From: Bacteroidetes bacterium HGW-Bacteroidetes-16
GTDB taxonomy: Bacteria; Bacteroidota; Bacteroidia; Bacteroidales; F082
Length of the DNA: 64,000 bases
Reading direction: 5' to 3'
Assembly (NCBI GenBank): GCA_002840975.1
Contig: PHDN01000009.1
Span: 1 to 64,000, forward strand
Position 1 is the stretch's first letter. Each line of letters begins with the position of its first letter. The position numbers were made by a program, and so were the translations under genes. The notes under the pieces were generated by a model. The model saw only the letters and a program-made list of their open reading frames with translations, made no database searches and had not been told where the DNA came from. Positions 17,805-27,486 of this stretch are shown here, piece after piece.

Positions 17805-19727
17805 TTATTTAATAAACACTTTTTGTGTAGAAACCTGCGTACCATTGCTCACCTTGATCAGGTAATAACCTGATTGTTGAACAGGTATACAGGTTACAGT
17901 TCCAGAGGTCATGCGTGAATCAATAACTTGTCCAAGTAAATTGTACACGGAGATGTTGGCTTGATCCATGCCTTGTAATACCACCTGGATGGTACGATCG
18001 GAAGCAAAAATCCTGGCACCACCTGAATGTGGATTTTCCTCTACATCGGTGATGCTGAACAAAATCGTAAACCTATCCGTAATAGCATCGTCATAAGTAA
18101 AGGAATAAGATTCATCTTTCAGATTAACCACGTTCCCTGTAGATTCGTCTTTCAGATAGAGTTTATCGAAACCACCGGTTTCTGTTGCCGAGATGGTCAG
18201 TTCATTTCCGTTGGCACCTCTAACATCCATGGGGATGCTTTCTCTATATTCAGAAGGCAGTGAATTAATAGCCATGAAATCATTGGCCGTGGAATATAAC
18301 TGCGGAAAACCAGGTGTGTAGCTAAAGAATTTGTGCGCATCGAATTCGCCATCATAATCAACTGTGGCACCTTCGGTAAAATGAATAACGGCTTCATCAA
18401 TCAAACCGGCATCTTCCACCTGAAGGCGTACAATTTGTCCAACCTCCATCTGGTTTTTCATAAAGCCAACTGAATTATGAACACATACTGCGTTAGTCAT
18501 GGCAAGTGTACCTGCGGCACTAGCCTCCACGAAAAATCCCTGGTTCATGGCGATGTATCGTGAACCGCCGTTAGCACCAACTCCGCCCACAAATGACGCC
18601 CAAGCAGTACCATTATAAACAAAGATCGCGTTGTTCACGTTGGTTTTTGTCCAACCCGAACCGGCAAGCCAGTCAATGGCAGAGGAGAAAGGGTTCCCTA
18701 CGAAGTTGTAGCCATTACCATTTTTAGTCACAGCGGAACTTTCGGGGCCTGTGCGCAATGAACCGCTAAATGTGTAGGTATTTGGCACTGCACCACCTAT
18801 CCAAATCATCCAGCCTTTCATATCTCCAAGCGGAGTGCTGAAATCGGAGGCATAAGTATAGGTGTCATCCACCTCATTGTACGATTTCATCCACACATCA
18901 GGAGCTCCTCCAAGGTATAGATCCAAAGCGGTTAATCCGGTAACAGGCGCTGAAATACCATGCCATTGGCCGGCAGTAACATAGCTCTCTACCGACGTGG
19001 TTCCTGTAACATTCAGGGTACCATTGTTGATAAAAGAGCCATTGCCTGTTGCATTGGATTCAATTAAGAAATCACCGCTTACATCAAGGGTAGTACCATT
19101 CAGACTTAACTTTCCGCCCTGGTTAATTGTCAAATTATTAGCCAGTGCGGCCAAAGCAATGGTCGTTTCAGAACCTGAAGCAACAAAAACATTAGCCCAT
19201 GCATTGGGGACTTTCAAAGCAGACCAGTTGGCAGCAGTACCCCAGGCACCCCCACTTATGGTATTGTCATAGTACCCCTGCACTGCACCGTTGGTTACGT
19301 TTGCAGGAGGAAACAACCAGGTAGAAAACGCAGTGGTGAGGATCGAAGATTTGTAAGTACTTGTACTTACACCAAATACCAAATCAGAATAACCCCCAAC
19401 ATAGCCAAACTGAAGATCCAATAACTTACCATCAGCAAGTGTAGTGGTGTTAGGAAAATTACCTACCAATATTTTTAATGTATTGGCTGTTTGATTGGTA
19501 ATAGTAACATTTGGATCTGCTGCATTTGTAAATCCGGTATAGGTCAATACACTATTGTCGTAAGTGAAATAAACAGTCAAAGTGTAAATGGTGCCAATTG
19601 CAGCGATATTAACAGGAATATCGATTGGACCAACAGCGGGTTGAGTAGTGGTAGTAGATAGCGTTTGAGCGTTTGTCCCAATACTCAAGAACAAAATCAC
19701 GCTTAAAAACATAATTATTTTTTTCAT
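17805..19727 (-). CDS. Secreted cohesin-like protein with T9SS sorting tail
   Basis: The 640-residue protein has a signal peptide (ending TNAQ) and a cohesin-like domain (about 22-150; TLTVYFTYDNSVLTYTGF and LLDLQFGYVGGYSDLVFG). An anchor-like segment beginning GGAWGTAANWSALKVPNAW follows, as found at the start of many Bacteroidota adhesins with beta-helical NLTINQGG-type turns. A long beta-rich part leads to VYNLLGQVIDS and a C-terminal type A T9SS domain ending STQKVFIK. It lies 31 bases downstream of the dockerin-bearing cohesin gene and 27 bases upstream of the small sorting-tail gene, consistent with one operon. Confidence 0.8.
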   Translation of the reverse strand: MKKIIMFLSVILFLSIGTNAQTLSTTTTQPAVGPIDIPVNIAAIGTIYTLTVYFTYDNSVLTYTGFTNAADPNVTITNQTANTLKILVGNFPNTTTLADGKLLDLQFGYVGGYSDLVFGVSTSTYKSSILTTAFSTWLFPPANVTNGAVQGYYDNTISGGAWGTAANWSALKVPNAWANVFVASGSETTIALAALANNLTINQGGKLSLNGTTLDVSGDFLIESNATGNGSFINNGTLNVTGTTSVESYVTAGQWHGISAPVTGLTALDLYLGGAPDVWMKSYNEVDDTYTYASDFSTPLGDMKGWMIWIGGAVPNTYTFSGSLRTGPESSAVTKNGNGYNFVGNPFSSAIDWLAGSGWTKTNVNNAIFVYNGTAWASFVGGVGANGGSRYIAMNQGFFVEASAAGTLAMTNAVCVHNSVGFMKNQMEVGQIVRLQVEDAGLIDEAVIHFTEGATVDYDGEFDAHKFFSYTPGFPQLYSTANDFMAINSLPSEYRESIPMDVRGANGNELTISATETGGFDKLYLKDESTGNVVNLKDESYSFTYDDAITDRFTILFSITDVEENPHSGGARIFASDRTIQVVLQGMDQANISVYNLLGQVIDSRMTSGTVTCIPVQQSGYYLIKVSNGTQVSTQKVFIK

Positions 19728-19758
19728 ATCATTTATTTTAATTGTTCATAATTATATT

Positions 19759-21708
19759 TTATGGAATGGGCACAAAGTCACCATTAGCATCACCTGAGCA
19801 TATTGCACTAAAGTCCTCTCCGACTAAATTGGAGGTAACTATTACAACAGGATTTTCAAAAAACCAGTCTTGAGCAATCCAGGCAGGAACTTTTATATTA
19901 CCTCCTGACCAACTGCCCCAAACGATAAATGCATCTGTCACATCCACCCCATCTGCTACATTTACATCGGCGGCAAGGGCTTGCAGGCCAGTTAAGGTTC
20001 CTCCAATACCAAAGATAACAAACGCATCAGTAAGGTCGTAACTCAAGGTGGCATCAATATCGGTTGAAGCATCCAGAAAATAAGTGCCATTTAACACATC
20101 GGTAAACGTATAGTTTCCACTTGCATCTGTACCGGTTGTATAGGCAACGGTTGAATCTGCAGGATTCTTCAGATACACTGTCGTTGTACTGGTACCATCA
20201 GTACCAACCGGACGGGCATTGTCGCCCATGTAGGTTATTTGTCCACTAACAGAATAAAGTGTCATCAATACCACAGGTTCAGTAACATCTGCACCAGCAA
20301 TCACAACATTTCCAGTAGCGGTAAGATAACCAGCCTTGGCAACAGAGTAGGGGTAAGTGCCATTACCTAAGTTATTAAATACATATACACCTGCACCGTA
20401 GGTTGTGCCATCAAAGGTTATAACTGCATCTGCAATAGGAGTAGCAAAATCGTCTGTTACGGTAAAAGTAACAGTAAAGCTAGCTACGGAACCATCAACA
20501 TAAGTTACAGGTATGTTCACCAGGTTTGTTGATTGAATCAAAGAGGCCGGATCAAAAACAACATTGGCCTCACCACCACCAGCGGCATAATTGAAATTCA
20601 AATTAACCAGAACAGCATCATCGGCAAGTAAGGTTGTGTTATTTTGGTTACTCCACTCAATGGTGATCTGATTATTCGAGTTTCCTGTTACCAGCATTCC
20701 GGTAAAAAAGGCATTAGAAATACCTGTAAAGATGAGTGAATCATCATAGCTGATATGCAAAGTAATGGCACCTAATTCAGAGCTTCCAAAACCTGAAGCT
20801 ACGATGGGAACTTGTACAGCTGTTCCCGGAGTTGCTCCAATATCGCTTATTGTTAACGAGGCCACTTCAGTTCTTGGCGTAAATGAACCATCTACATATG
20901 TGGTTGGTAACCATGATAGTCCACTGGCGATTTCGCATCCGGGAGCAAATTCAACAGCAGCAACTCCTCCATAATACACAAACTGAACATCGAAGAGGGT
21001 AGACAATACCGTAAAATCCTGTGCGGCACCAGTCCAGGTAAGTGTTAACACTCCACTTCCGGCACTGGCAACAAAGCCGGACAATAAAGTATTGGTCAAC
21101 CCTGAATAGGAAAGCTGTAAAGGATCGTAGATGATTTTAAGCGTGATGGCATCTACGGCCCCAAATCCTCCACCTCCAATGGTTACGGGCATCAATAGGG
21201 TATTGCCAATAGTCTGGTCGGTTAAATCAGCCATGCTCACTGTACCGTCGGAGCCTAATTGCGTAACAGAGCCATTAATATAGGTAGATGGGATTGGAGC
21301 CAGGTTCTTATCTGCTATTTCACAGGTACTTTCGAAGAAGGTAAGATCCGTTGAAAAACCACCTTTGTAAAAGAACATTAAATCAAGGAGTTTCCCATTG
21401 ATGGGATATCCAGTTCCAGTTGGGGTAGCTGTGTAACTGATCATCACCTGGTTCAAAGTCGAATTATAGTTAGCCACCCAACTTCCCGTTAAGGTGGTAC
21501 CGCTTATACCAGTAAAGTCCATGAGGTCTGAATCGAAACCGATATTGAGGGTAATGGCAGCCACATCATCCGTATAGTTGAGCATGTCGACCTGCACCAG
21601 GATATCCCCGGGGGCCCTTGTCGCATTCTCAATCTGGACCGTTTGTGCCATTACACCCGTCGCGGTAAAGAACAGAACCACTATGAGTTGTAATATTTTC
21701 TTTAACAT
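19759..21708 (-). CDS. Triple-cohesin protein with dockerin-like C-terminus, no T9SS tail
   Basis: The 649-residue protein has a signal peptide (ending VMAQ) and three tandem cohesin-like domains (about 23-150, 155-280, 285-410; each with a hydrophobic A-I-T-L-x-I strand and a late G-x-L-L/V segment). An Ig-like/carboxypeptidase-regulatory-like domain then follows (about 415-550). The last 100 residues contain DLTDAFVIFGIGG and ADVNVADGVDVTDAFIVWGS, duplicated Asp-rich segments that resemble type I dockerin calcium loops. The protein ends abruptly at GDANGDFVPIP without a sorting domain. It may be retained by other means or bound by a partner. This is the only cohesin protein here with both modules. 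Confidence 0.75.
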   Translation of the reverse strand: MLKKILQLIVVLFFTATGVMAQTVQIENATRAPGDILVQVDMLNYTDDVAAITLNIGFDSDLMDFTGISGTTLTGSWVANYNSTLNQVMISYTATPTGTGYPINGKLLDLMFFYKGGFSTDLTFFESTCEIADKNLAPIPSTYINGSVTQLGSDGTVSMADLTDQTIGNTLLMPVTIGGGGFGAVDAITLKIIYDPLQLSYSGLTNTLLSGFVASAGSGVLTLTWTGAAQDFTVLSTLFDVQFVYYGGVAAVEFAPGCEIASGLSWLPTTYVDGSFTPRTEVASLTISDIGATPGTAVQVPIVASGFGSSELGAITLHISYDDSLIFTGISNAFFTGMLVTGNSNNQITIEWSNQNNTTLLADDAVLVNLNFNYAAGGGEANVVFDPASLIQSTNLVNIPVTYVDGSVASFTVTFTVTDDFATPIADAVITFDGTTYGAGVYVFNNLGNGTYPYSVAKAGYLTATGNVVIAGADVTEPVVLMTLYSVSGQITYMGDNARPVGTDGTSTTTVYLKNPADSTVAYTTGTDASGNYTFTDVLNGTYFLDASTDIDATLSYDLTDAFVIFGIGGTLTGLQALAADVNVADGVDVTDAFIVWGSWSGGNIKVPAWIAQDWFFENPVVIVTSNLVGEDFSAICSGDANGDFVPIP

Positions 21709-21764
21709 ATTTTTGAGTTTTAATTGTATAAAAAATTAATATCCAAAAAAATCATAAACACAGT

Positions 21765-22811
21765 TCAGTTTCGTAAAAATTTCTGAACAGCAACTAATTT
21801 ACCTCTACTCATCAGTTTAATGATATAAATCCCCTGATTAAGATCTGCTGTATTTAACAACAACTCCTGTCCGGAGGTTAGATCTCCTAACTGCTGATAA
21901 AGAACCTTTGTCCCGGCGATAGTTACCACAACCCATTCTGCAGATGGCAGATCTGCATTCACAGTGCAGTTCAAAAGACCTGCAACAGGATTGGGATAAA
22001 CCAGTAAAGCAGTGGATTCAATATTTCCATTCCATCCGTCAACACCATTGGGTGTTACAAGAAGCTCGCTCGAAAGCGAACCCTCAGAACAACTATTGCT
22101 GGTTAACAAGCACCTGTAAAAATAATTGGTCATGCCTGCTGAAACAGGTTGTATGTCCAATTGAGGTGTTTGTGTTCCGCTATAAGGCGATGTTTCCGTT
22201 AGGTTTATCCAATCCTCACCTTGGCCCACCTGCCACTGACAGGTTACCTGACCGGGAAGTCCGATCACTGAAATAGTGGCCTTACTGCCCTCGATAAGAG
22301 ATTGGGTAACAGGATCTACTTCCATACTGTTTAAAGCCACCAGAGTTCCATTCTGGTATTCAACATTGTCGATCACGCTCAGGTCTGAACGTCCAATTTC
22401 ACATTCATTCTGAAAGTTAAGGTTCACAAAATCCCCTTTAAGCAACACACGGATACTACACATGATTCCGTCGTCAAGAATAACAGGCGTCATGCTAAAC
22501 CAAGTGAGTGTAATGACCTGACTTTGAAGGTTGATCTCCCCAAAAAAATCGCCTGATAAAAACACTTCATTGATGTTTTCCACACCAACAAATTCAACTT
22601 GATCGGTATTCACCTTAATATATAAGGTGATTGCTGCCACATCTTCGAAGTTTTCAACACCGATGGGAATCCCTATTTCCGTGTTGCTGCATCCCGCATA
22701 ATCACCCATTTTCACCACAACCTGACCCACAGCGAACATTGGCAATGCCAACATAGCTATCAGTCCCGTCAGGGTGAGAACTTTGGTTGTTATGTGGTGA
22801 ATCAGTCGCAT
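21765..22811 (-). CDS. Secreted cohesin-like / Ig-like protein with T9SS tail
   Basis: The 348-residue protein has a signal peptide (about the first 30 residues, ending FAVGQ). A single cohesin-like domain follows (about 33-160; VAAITLYIKVNTDQVEFVGV), then an Ig-like domain (about 165-255) with paired cysteines (VTCQWQVGQGEDW, FYRCLLTSNSC). The C-terminus has VYPNPVAGLLNCTV and a type A T9SS sorting domain ending VAVQKFLRN. It opens a same-strand block with 56-, 31- and 27-base gaps to the next three genes. A perfect inverted repeat lies just upstream. Confidence 0.8.
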   Translation of the reverse strand: MRLIHHITTKVLTLTGLIAMLALPMFAVGQVVVKMGDYAGCSNTEIGIPIGVENFEDVAAITLYIKVNTDQVEFVGVENINEVFLSGDFFGEINLQSQVITLTWFSMTPVILDDGIMCSIRVLLKGDFVNLNFQNECEIGRSDLSVIDNVEYQNGTLVALNSMEVDPVTQSLIEGSKATISVIGLPGQVTCQWQVGQGEDWINLTETSPYSGTQTPQLDIQPVSAGMTNYFYRCLLTSNSCSEGSLSSELLVTPNGVDGWNGNIESTALLVYPNPVAGLLNCTVNADLPSAEWVVVTIAGTKVLYQQLGDLTSGQELLLNTADLNQGIYIIKLMSRGKLVAVQKFLRN

Positions 22812-22854
22812 TGATTAAGAGATATTGTATTAATTGTTTATTTATGATTTAATA

Positions 22855-22888
22855 TAAACTGTTTGGGGCCAAGGCCCCAAACAGTTTA
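22855..22888. repeat. Perfect 16-bp inverted repeat, probable terminator
   Basis: Bases 22855-22870 and 22873-22888 are exact reverse complements (core GTTTGGGGCC / GGCCCCAAAC). The repeat lies 10 bases after the stop of the 1361-residue gene and 43 bases before the next start. No T run follows on the minus strand, so termination may be partial, linking or separating the two units. Confidence 0.7.
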
Positions 22889-22898
22889 CTGACTGGAA

Positions 22899-25800
22899 TT
22901 AGTGAGTAACAATCATCCTCTTAACTGTTGAGAAGTTTTTGGTTTCTCCCATAACAGTAATATGATAGAAGTAAACTCCTGGCAATGTATTTTCAGAATT
23001 GAATGTAACGTTCTGAACACCAGATTCCTGTGTTTCATCAACAAGTGTAGTCACTAACATACCCATGTTGTTGTATACTTCCACTTTCACCTTACCTGTT
23101 TCAGGAAGGGTGTAGCTAATGGTGGTTGCATCGTTAAATGGGTTAGGATAGTTAACAGCGGTTAATTCAAAACCAATGTTTACATTCTTGTCAGTAGTTA
23201 CTCCAATGGTTTTCAAATTAACGTCACCAATTGGTGTAGCTGTGGCATCGGCCAGTTCAGTGTTAGCATTTAAGCTGAACAGTTCGGTTCCAACAGGAAT
23301 TTCACCAAGAATACGTACCCTGATTTGAGCAACAGAGGCCTCGGCTTCCATTTCAACAGCTTCGGTGCTGAACCAGCCGATATTCAGAATACCTGATTCC
23401 TGATTGATGAATACATCATCTTCAGTATAGTTGGTTCCAAGCACTTCGATCAAATCGTTGCGGTAGTTCATCATCAATGAAATGGCACCAATTTCGGCAG
23501 CCTGGTCGATGTTGATCGAAATGGTCATCTCGTTATCAACATTGGTAGTGGCCAATCCTTCATAGTTCAGTTCAATTGCTGATTCAGCTTTAAATCCGGC
23601 ACTTGTTGGAACATAACTGGCGTTGACATCACCTTCGGCCTCATAATAGAGGTTGATGAAGTTTTTCTTGCCTTCCCAAGGAATATTTGATGAAGTATAT
23701 TTATGTTCAATAGCTCCTGAGAAATACAGATAATCATTTCCACTGTGTGTAAATGGAACGTCATCCACATTGGTAGGTGAATTAAATGGTGTGAACCAGG
23801 TCATTTCAGGCAAGGTAGTTACCATCCTGCCGGTTACTGCAAAGTTAGGTGCGAACAAGTTCACTGAGCCATTGTCAGGATAACTGCCCAATAGGCCAAC
23901 TGCACGGTATTTTGCCGTTAAAGCATCCAGCGCGGTAATGGTCGAGGTATTGTTAACATCAGCAACATCATCCGAGTAGTATCCATAAGCAGGAGTATAC
24001 GCGTTCAAGCCTACCCAGGTATAATTATAGGGAGCTCCGTTGATTTCTATCCCGGTAGCCATCAGCTGAATTGCCAATCCGTCGGTTGCATTTACACCAC
24101 CCCAATTAGTATAGGTATAGGATGCGCCCAAATAAGTAGGTGAATTTAATGGCGGACTTGGGTGATAAACCAGACCACCGTCCCAAACTTTCAGTACATA
24201 ATTCGTATCACAACTATAAGCTAAAGTATTGATATCGAAACCAAAGTAAGACATCAGGGTGCTATCATTGCCATTGATATCCAATAACAAATTAGGTTGT
24301 ACATAAGCAGTTTCAAGATCTATCAAAGCTGTTCCTGTATTCAAACACAGGGTGACATAGAAATAATCTTCAGGGAAGGTACCATACAAATCAGTTGGGA
24401 ATGGAGTAGGCATATATGTTTCAAATGCATTCCAGTATTTAACCTGACCTTCGAGAGTTGGCTGGAGCTTATCTACGTGTAGATCTATAGCATCCCCGGT
24501 ACAGGCAGGTAAACCAGCTACTGAAGCCACAAGTCCAATAATTCCATCGGTAGTATAATCATTGTCCCATTGAATAGTCACTGAAGTCCCAATGTTGGAC
24601 CCAACAAACGCTCCGCCTGAAACAGACCATGTATAGGTGATTAAAAGTGGGTCGTTGCAGGTAGCTCCATCAATTACTATATAATCAGAGGTAGAACAGG
24701 CATAAGCCGATGCAGGTCCTGAAATCACAGGATCAGGGGTTTCGTAGAATGTAACCGTTGTTGATGAGACAGCGGAGCATCCACCGAGGCCGTTGGTTAC
24801 AGTCCAGGTAAATTCATATTCCCCACACAAATCAACTGTAACAGAAGTCAGGCTCTGGTCTGTAGGGGTAAATACTGCCGTTCCGCCGACGGGACCGCCG
24901 GTTTGTGTCCAGGCAAAGGTTGTGTCCCCACCGCAGGATATTTCATAAAACCCTTCGATTGGTGTGGTGTAGCCACAAACTTTTTCAGGAGCAACGATGT
25001 CTGTAATAACTGGTAAAGCGAAAAAGTCAACCAATACAGTATTTGACACGGTGCAGGAAGCACCATTGGTTACCCAAAATGCGAATTGATAAGTACCGCA
25101 TGTATCAACTGTTACGGATGTATTATTCACTGTTTCGTCGGTAAATACTACTGCACCGGGTCCGCTTACTTTAGTCCATTCAACAGTGGGAGGAGTTCCA
25201 TTATCACAAGCTACCGCGGTAAACGTACCGGCCAGATCGGCTATGTATGTGCCGGCAACTTCACAAACTTCTTGCGCAGTACCTGCAGAAACCCCTGTTG
25301 GTAAATCATAAAATTTTATGGTCATCTCATCAAATGCACTACAACCAGGGCCATTTGTCACCGTATACCTAAGTACATAGGTTCCACATGCGTCTGCAGT
25401 AACACCTACAGTATTGGTATTGGCAGCCACGGGGTCAAATGTGATGATTCCAGGGCCACTAATCTGGGTCCAGGCAACGGTAGTGGTCCCGCATAAAACA
25501 GGTTCAAAACTTCCTGTTACACTGGTAGTATACACTCCTGCAACTTCACAAACCTGCTGATCAGCACCGGCACTAACTAAAGTTGGTAAATCGAAGAAGT
25601 CAACAGCAACAGTATCAGCAACTATACAATCAAGTCCATTTGCTATCTCCATCCTAAATTCATAGGTTCCACATTGAGTTGTCTCGACAGTGGGTGTCAA
25701 GGTGGTTCCGTTAGTTATTGTAGCTGTAACCGGGCCACTAACCTGTGTCCACAATATGGATGTTGTACCACAACCTACATCGGTATAGCTACCACCAAGA

Positions 25801-26984
25801 ACGGTACTATAGACTCCTGCAACTTCGCAAACTTCCTGATCGGTACCTGCGTTCACATTGGTGGGTAAATCGTAGAAATTGACCGTTACATTATCCGATG
25901 CAACACAATCTCCGTTGGTAACGGTGAAAGTAAATACATAGGTTCCACAAACAGTAACCTCAACATCTGTAGCATTTGTCGTTGCGGATGTAAATGTTGA
26001 GGTGCCAGGTCCGGATAATTGGGTCCATAGGACAGTAGGTGCACTACCATTATCACAGCTAACAGCATCAAATCCACCACTTAGAGAAGCGTTAAATATC
26101 CCTGCAACTTCACAAACTTCTGTTTGATCCGGTCCGGCATTAACAACTGGTGTATCATACAGGTAGAAAGGATAATCTGTATCTGTACTACATCCTGTAG
26201 CATTAAATGAAGTCACATTCAGGGTATAACTACCACATAAATTCATTGGAGCTACGGGGGTAAAATTAATTGTTCCGGTTTCGCCATTAATAAAAGGATT
26301 TGCCGGAGTTACATTGACGGAATTAACACCATCAGATATGGTCATGGTAACCGTTGTACCCGGCCCCGCAAAACCAAAACTGTAAAGCCAATCAAAGGAA
26401 ATCGTTTCACAACCGGTAGGCGGTATTGTAATGTTAACAATAGGGGTATCGAAGAAAAAAACATCGATTTCTGCTGAAGTAAAATCGTCCCATGTGTAGA
26501 TGATTTTGTACCGTCCTGCGGTAGTGGCAGTAAACGCGGCATTATAGTTATATATATCGCCCATTACTCCCAAATCAAAAGTCAAAGTACCACCTGAGAT
26601 GGTGGTAGCACTCCAACCGTACGCGCCGGTTGTTGGCTGAGGAGGACAGGAAGGATCACCACTGGTACCAGCTACGGCAGTATTAAGCGTAACGGCATCT
26701 ACCCAACATACATCATTTTTTGTTATACTGACCGTACAGGTTCCTCTTGTGCCGTCTCCGTTTTCGGAAATAACAACAACGGAACCGGCAGATGCCTGCA
26801 TCGATAGGGCTTCGTAGTATCCATCCTGAGTAATCTCGATGGATGTTACATAGGGGTTGTCCAGAGCCTGAATCAGCTCGGCATTGTTTGCCACCTTCAC
26901 CTGAATGCCATTTTGTGCAATGGCATAGGGGCTTAAGCATAGCAAAAGTGTTGCAGTGAACACCAGAAGTAATAATTTTTTCAT
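22899..26984 (-). CDS. Giant secreted Ig/PKD-repeat and cohesin protein with FlgD/T9SS tail
   Basis: The ATG at 26984 gives 1361 residues with a signal peptide (ending AIAQ); the TTG at 26993 is not needed. After about 280 residues of beta-rich sequence come five Ig/PKD-like repeats of about 94 residues (about 285-755). Each carries V-C-E-V-A-G or similar, WTQ-x-SGP, CGTY and a closing F-x-DLP strand. A large unmatched domain (about 830-1150), a cohesin-like domain (about 1170-1285, IGAISLMMNYRNDLIEVLG) and YPNPFNDATTISYTLP with a C-terminal FlgD/T9SS-type fold complete it. Secreted Bacteroidota proteins of this kind are often adhesins or gliding/attachment proteins. It has a canonical -33/-7 promoter. 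Confidence 0.82.
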   Translation of the reverse strand: MKKLLLLVFTATLLLCLSPYAIAQNGIQVKVANNAELIQALDNPYVTSIEITQDGYYEALSMQASAGSVVVISENGDGTRGTCTVSITKNDVCWVDAVTLNTAVAGTSGDPSCPPQPTTGAYGWSATTISGGTLTFDLGVMGDIYNYNAAFTATTAGRYKIIYTWDDFTSAEIDVFFFDTPIVNITIPPTGCETISFDWLYSFGFAGPGTTVTMTISDGVNSVNVTPANPFINGETGTINFTPVAPMNLCGSYTLNVTSFNATGCSTDTDYPFYLYDTPVVNAGPDQTEVCEVAGIFNASLSGGFDAVSCDNGSAPTVLWTQLSGPGTSTFTSATTNATDVEVTVCGTYVFTFTVTNGDCVASDNVTVNFYDLPTNVNAGTDQEVCEVAGVYSTVLGGSYTDVGCGTTSILWTQVSGPVTATITNGTTLTPTVETTQCGTYEFRMEIANGLDCIVADTVAVDFFDLPTLVSAGADQQVCEVAGVYTTSVTGSFEPVLCGTTTVAWTQISGPGIITFDPVAANTNTVGVTADACGTYVLRYTVTNGPGCSAFDEMTIKFYDLPTGVSAGTAQEVCEVAGTYIADLAGTFTAVACDNGTPPTVEWTKVSGPGAVVFTDETVNNTSVTVDTCGTYQFAFWVTNGASCTVSNTVLVDFFALPVITDIVAPEKVCGYTTPIEGFYEISCGGDTTFAWTQTGGPVGGTAVFTPTDQSLTSVTVDLCGEYEFTWTVTNGLGGCSAVSSTTVTFYETPDPVISGPASAYACSTSDYIVIDGATCNDPLLITYTWSVSGGAFVGSNIGTSVTIQWDNDYTTDGIIGLVASVAGLPACTGDAIDLHVDKLQPTLEGQVKYWNAFETYMPTPFPTDLYGTFPEDYFYVTLCLNTGTALIDLETAYVQPNLLLDINGNDSTLMSYFGFDINTLAYSCDTNYVLKVWDGGLVYHPSPPLNSPTYLGASYTYTNWGGVNATDGLAIQLMATGIEINGAPYNYTWVGLNAYTPAYGYYSDDVADVNNTSTITALDALTAKYRAVGLLGSYPDNGSVNLFAPNFAVTGRMVTTLPEMTWFTPFNSPTNVDDVPFTHSGNDYLYFSGAIEHKYTSSNIPWEGKKNFINLYYEAEGDVNASYVPTSAGFKAESAIELNYEGLATTNVDNEMTISINIDQAAEIGAISLMMNYRNDLIEVLGTNYTEDDVFINQESGILNIGWFSTEAVEMEAEASVAQIRVRILGEIPVGTELFSLNANTELADATATPIGDVNLKTIGVTTDKNVNIGFELTAVNYPNPFNDATTISYTLPETGKVKVEVYNNMGMLVTTLVDETQESGVQNVTFNSENTLPGVYFYHITVMGETKNFSTVKRMIVTH
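24728..26150 (-). repeat. Five tandem ~282-bp coding repeats (PKD/Ig-like domains)
   Basis: Similar segments beginning at the VCEVAG codons recur every 280-285 bases, with the conserved core CCTGCAACTTC near 26100, 25818, 25536 and 25256. The fifth unit is more diverged. The repeats encode the Ig/PKD-like domains of the giant protein. Confidence 0.7.
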
Positions 26985-27486
26985 AAGAAACAAAATTTAG
27001 TTAGTCTAAAGGATTACGTTTATATAATAAGGTTAATTAATCTCAACAATGTTAACCCGGGTCGGAAGAATTTTCTTCAAGAAACTAAAATGCAAAACAA
27101 ATATAGACAATTTTTTAATAAAAGCAATCTTTTTTAATATTTTATTCATAATAATTACAAATAAACCAAACTCAAGCTATTTATAGGAATAGCAAATAGA
27201 GATAACCTCATAAAAATAATGCCGAAATTTGTATGATTAAGATAATGAGAGCTTAGTATAAAAAGAGTTTTGGCCTCCTAATCCATTCTTACGAATTCGT
27301 AGCGTTCTTTATCCGATACCGTAAAATTATTTTCATTACTCCTTTGCTCCATTGTTATTGATCTTCACCCCCTTAATCCCACTAAGGGAGAAACTGTCGC
27401 GGAGTAATCTTCTGAATTTAATTTGTTCAAATATTCATAGTTTTTGCCAATGATATTTGTCTTACACCTATGGCATCATCTCAACA
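26985..27486. other. Intergenic region with promoter and one solo palindromic repeat
   Basis: This 502-base gap holds the promoter of the giant gene (27098-27127). At about 27364-27392 it contains a sequence resembling the CCCCTAAAGGGG elements found at 62 kb. No convincing gene was seen. Confidence 0.6.
27098..27127 (-). promoter_or_regulatory. Canonical -33/-7 promoter of the giant secreted protein gene
   Basis: On the minus strand a TTG (27127-27125) is followed after 19 bases by TATATTTG (27105-27098). This spacing and both boxes match the Bacteroidota housekeeping promoter. The leader to the ATG is about 105 bases. Confidence 0.7.

Noticed and set aside
24728-26150. CRISPR-like array from the regular spacing
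   Set aside because: The repeats are about 282 bases and coding, not short direct repeats with unique spacers.
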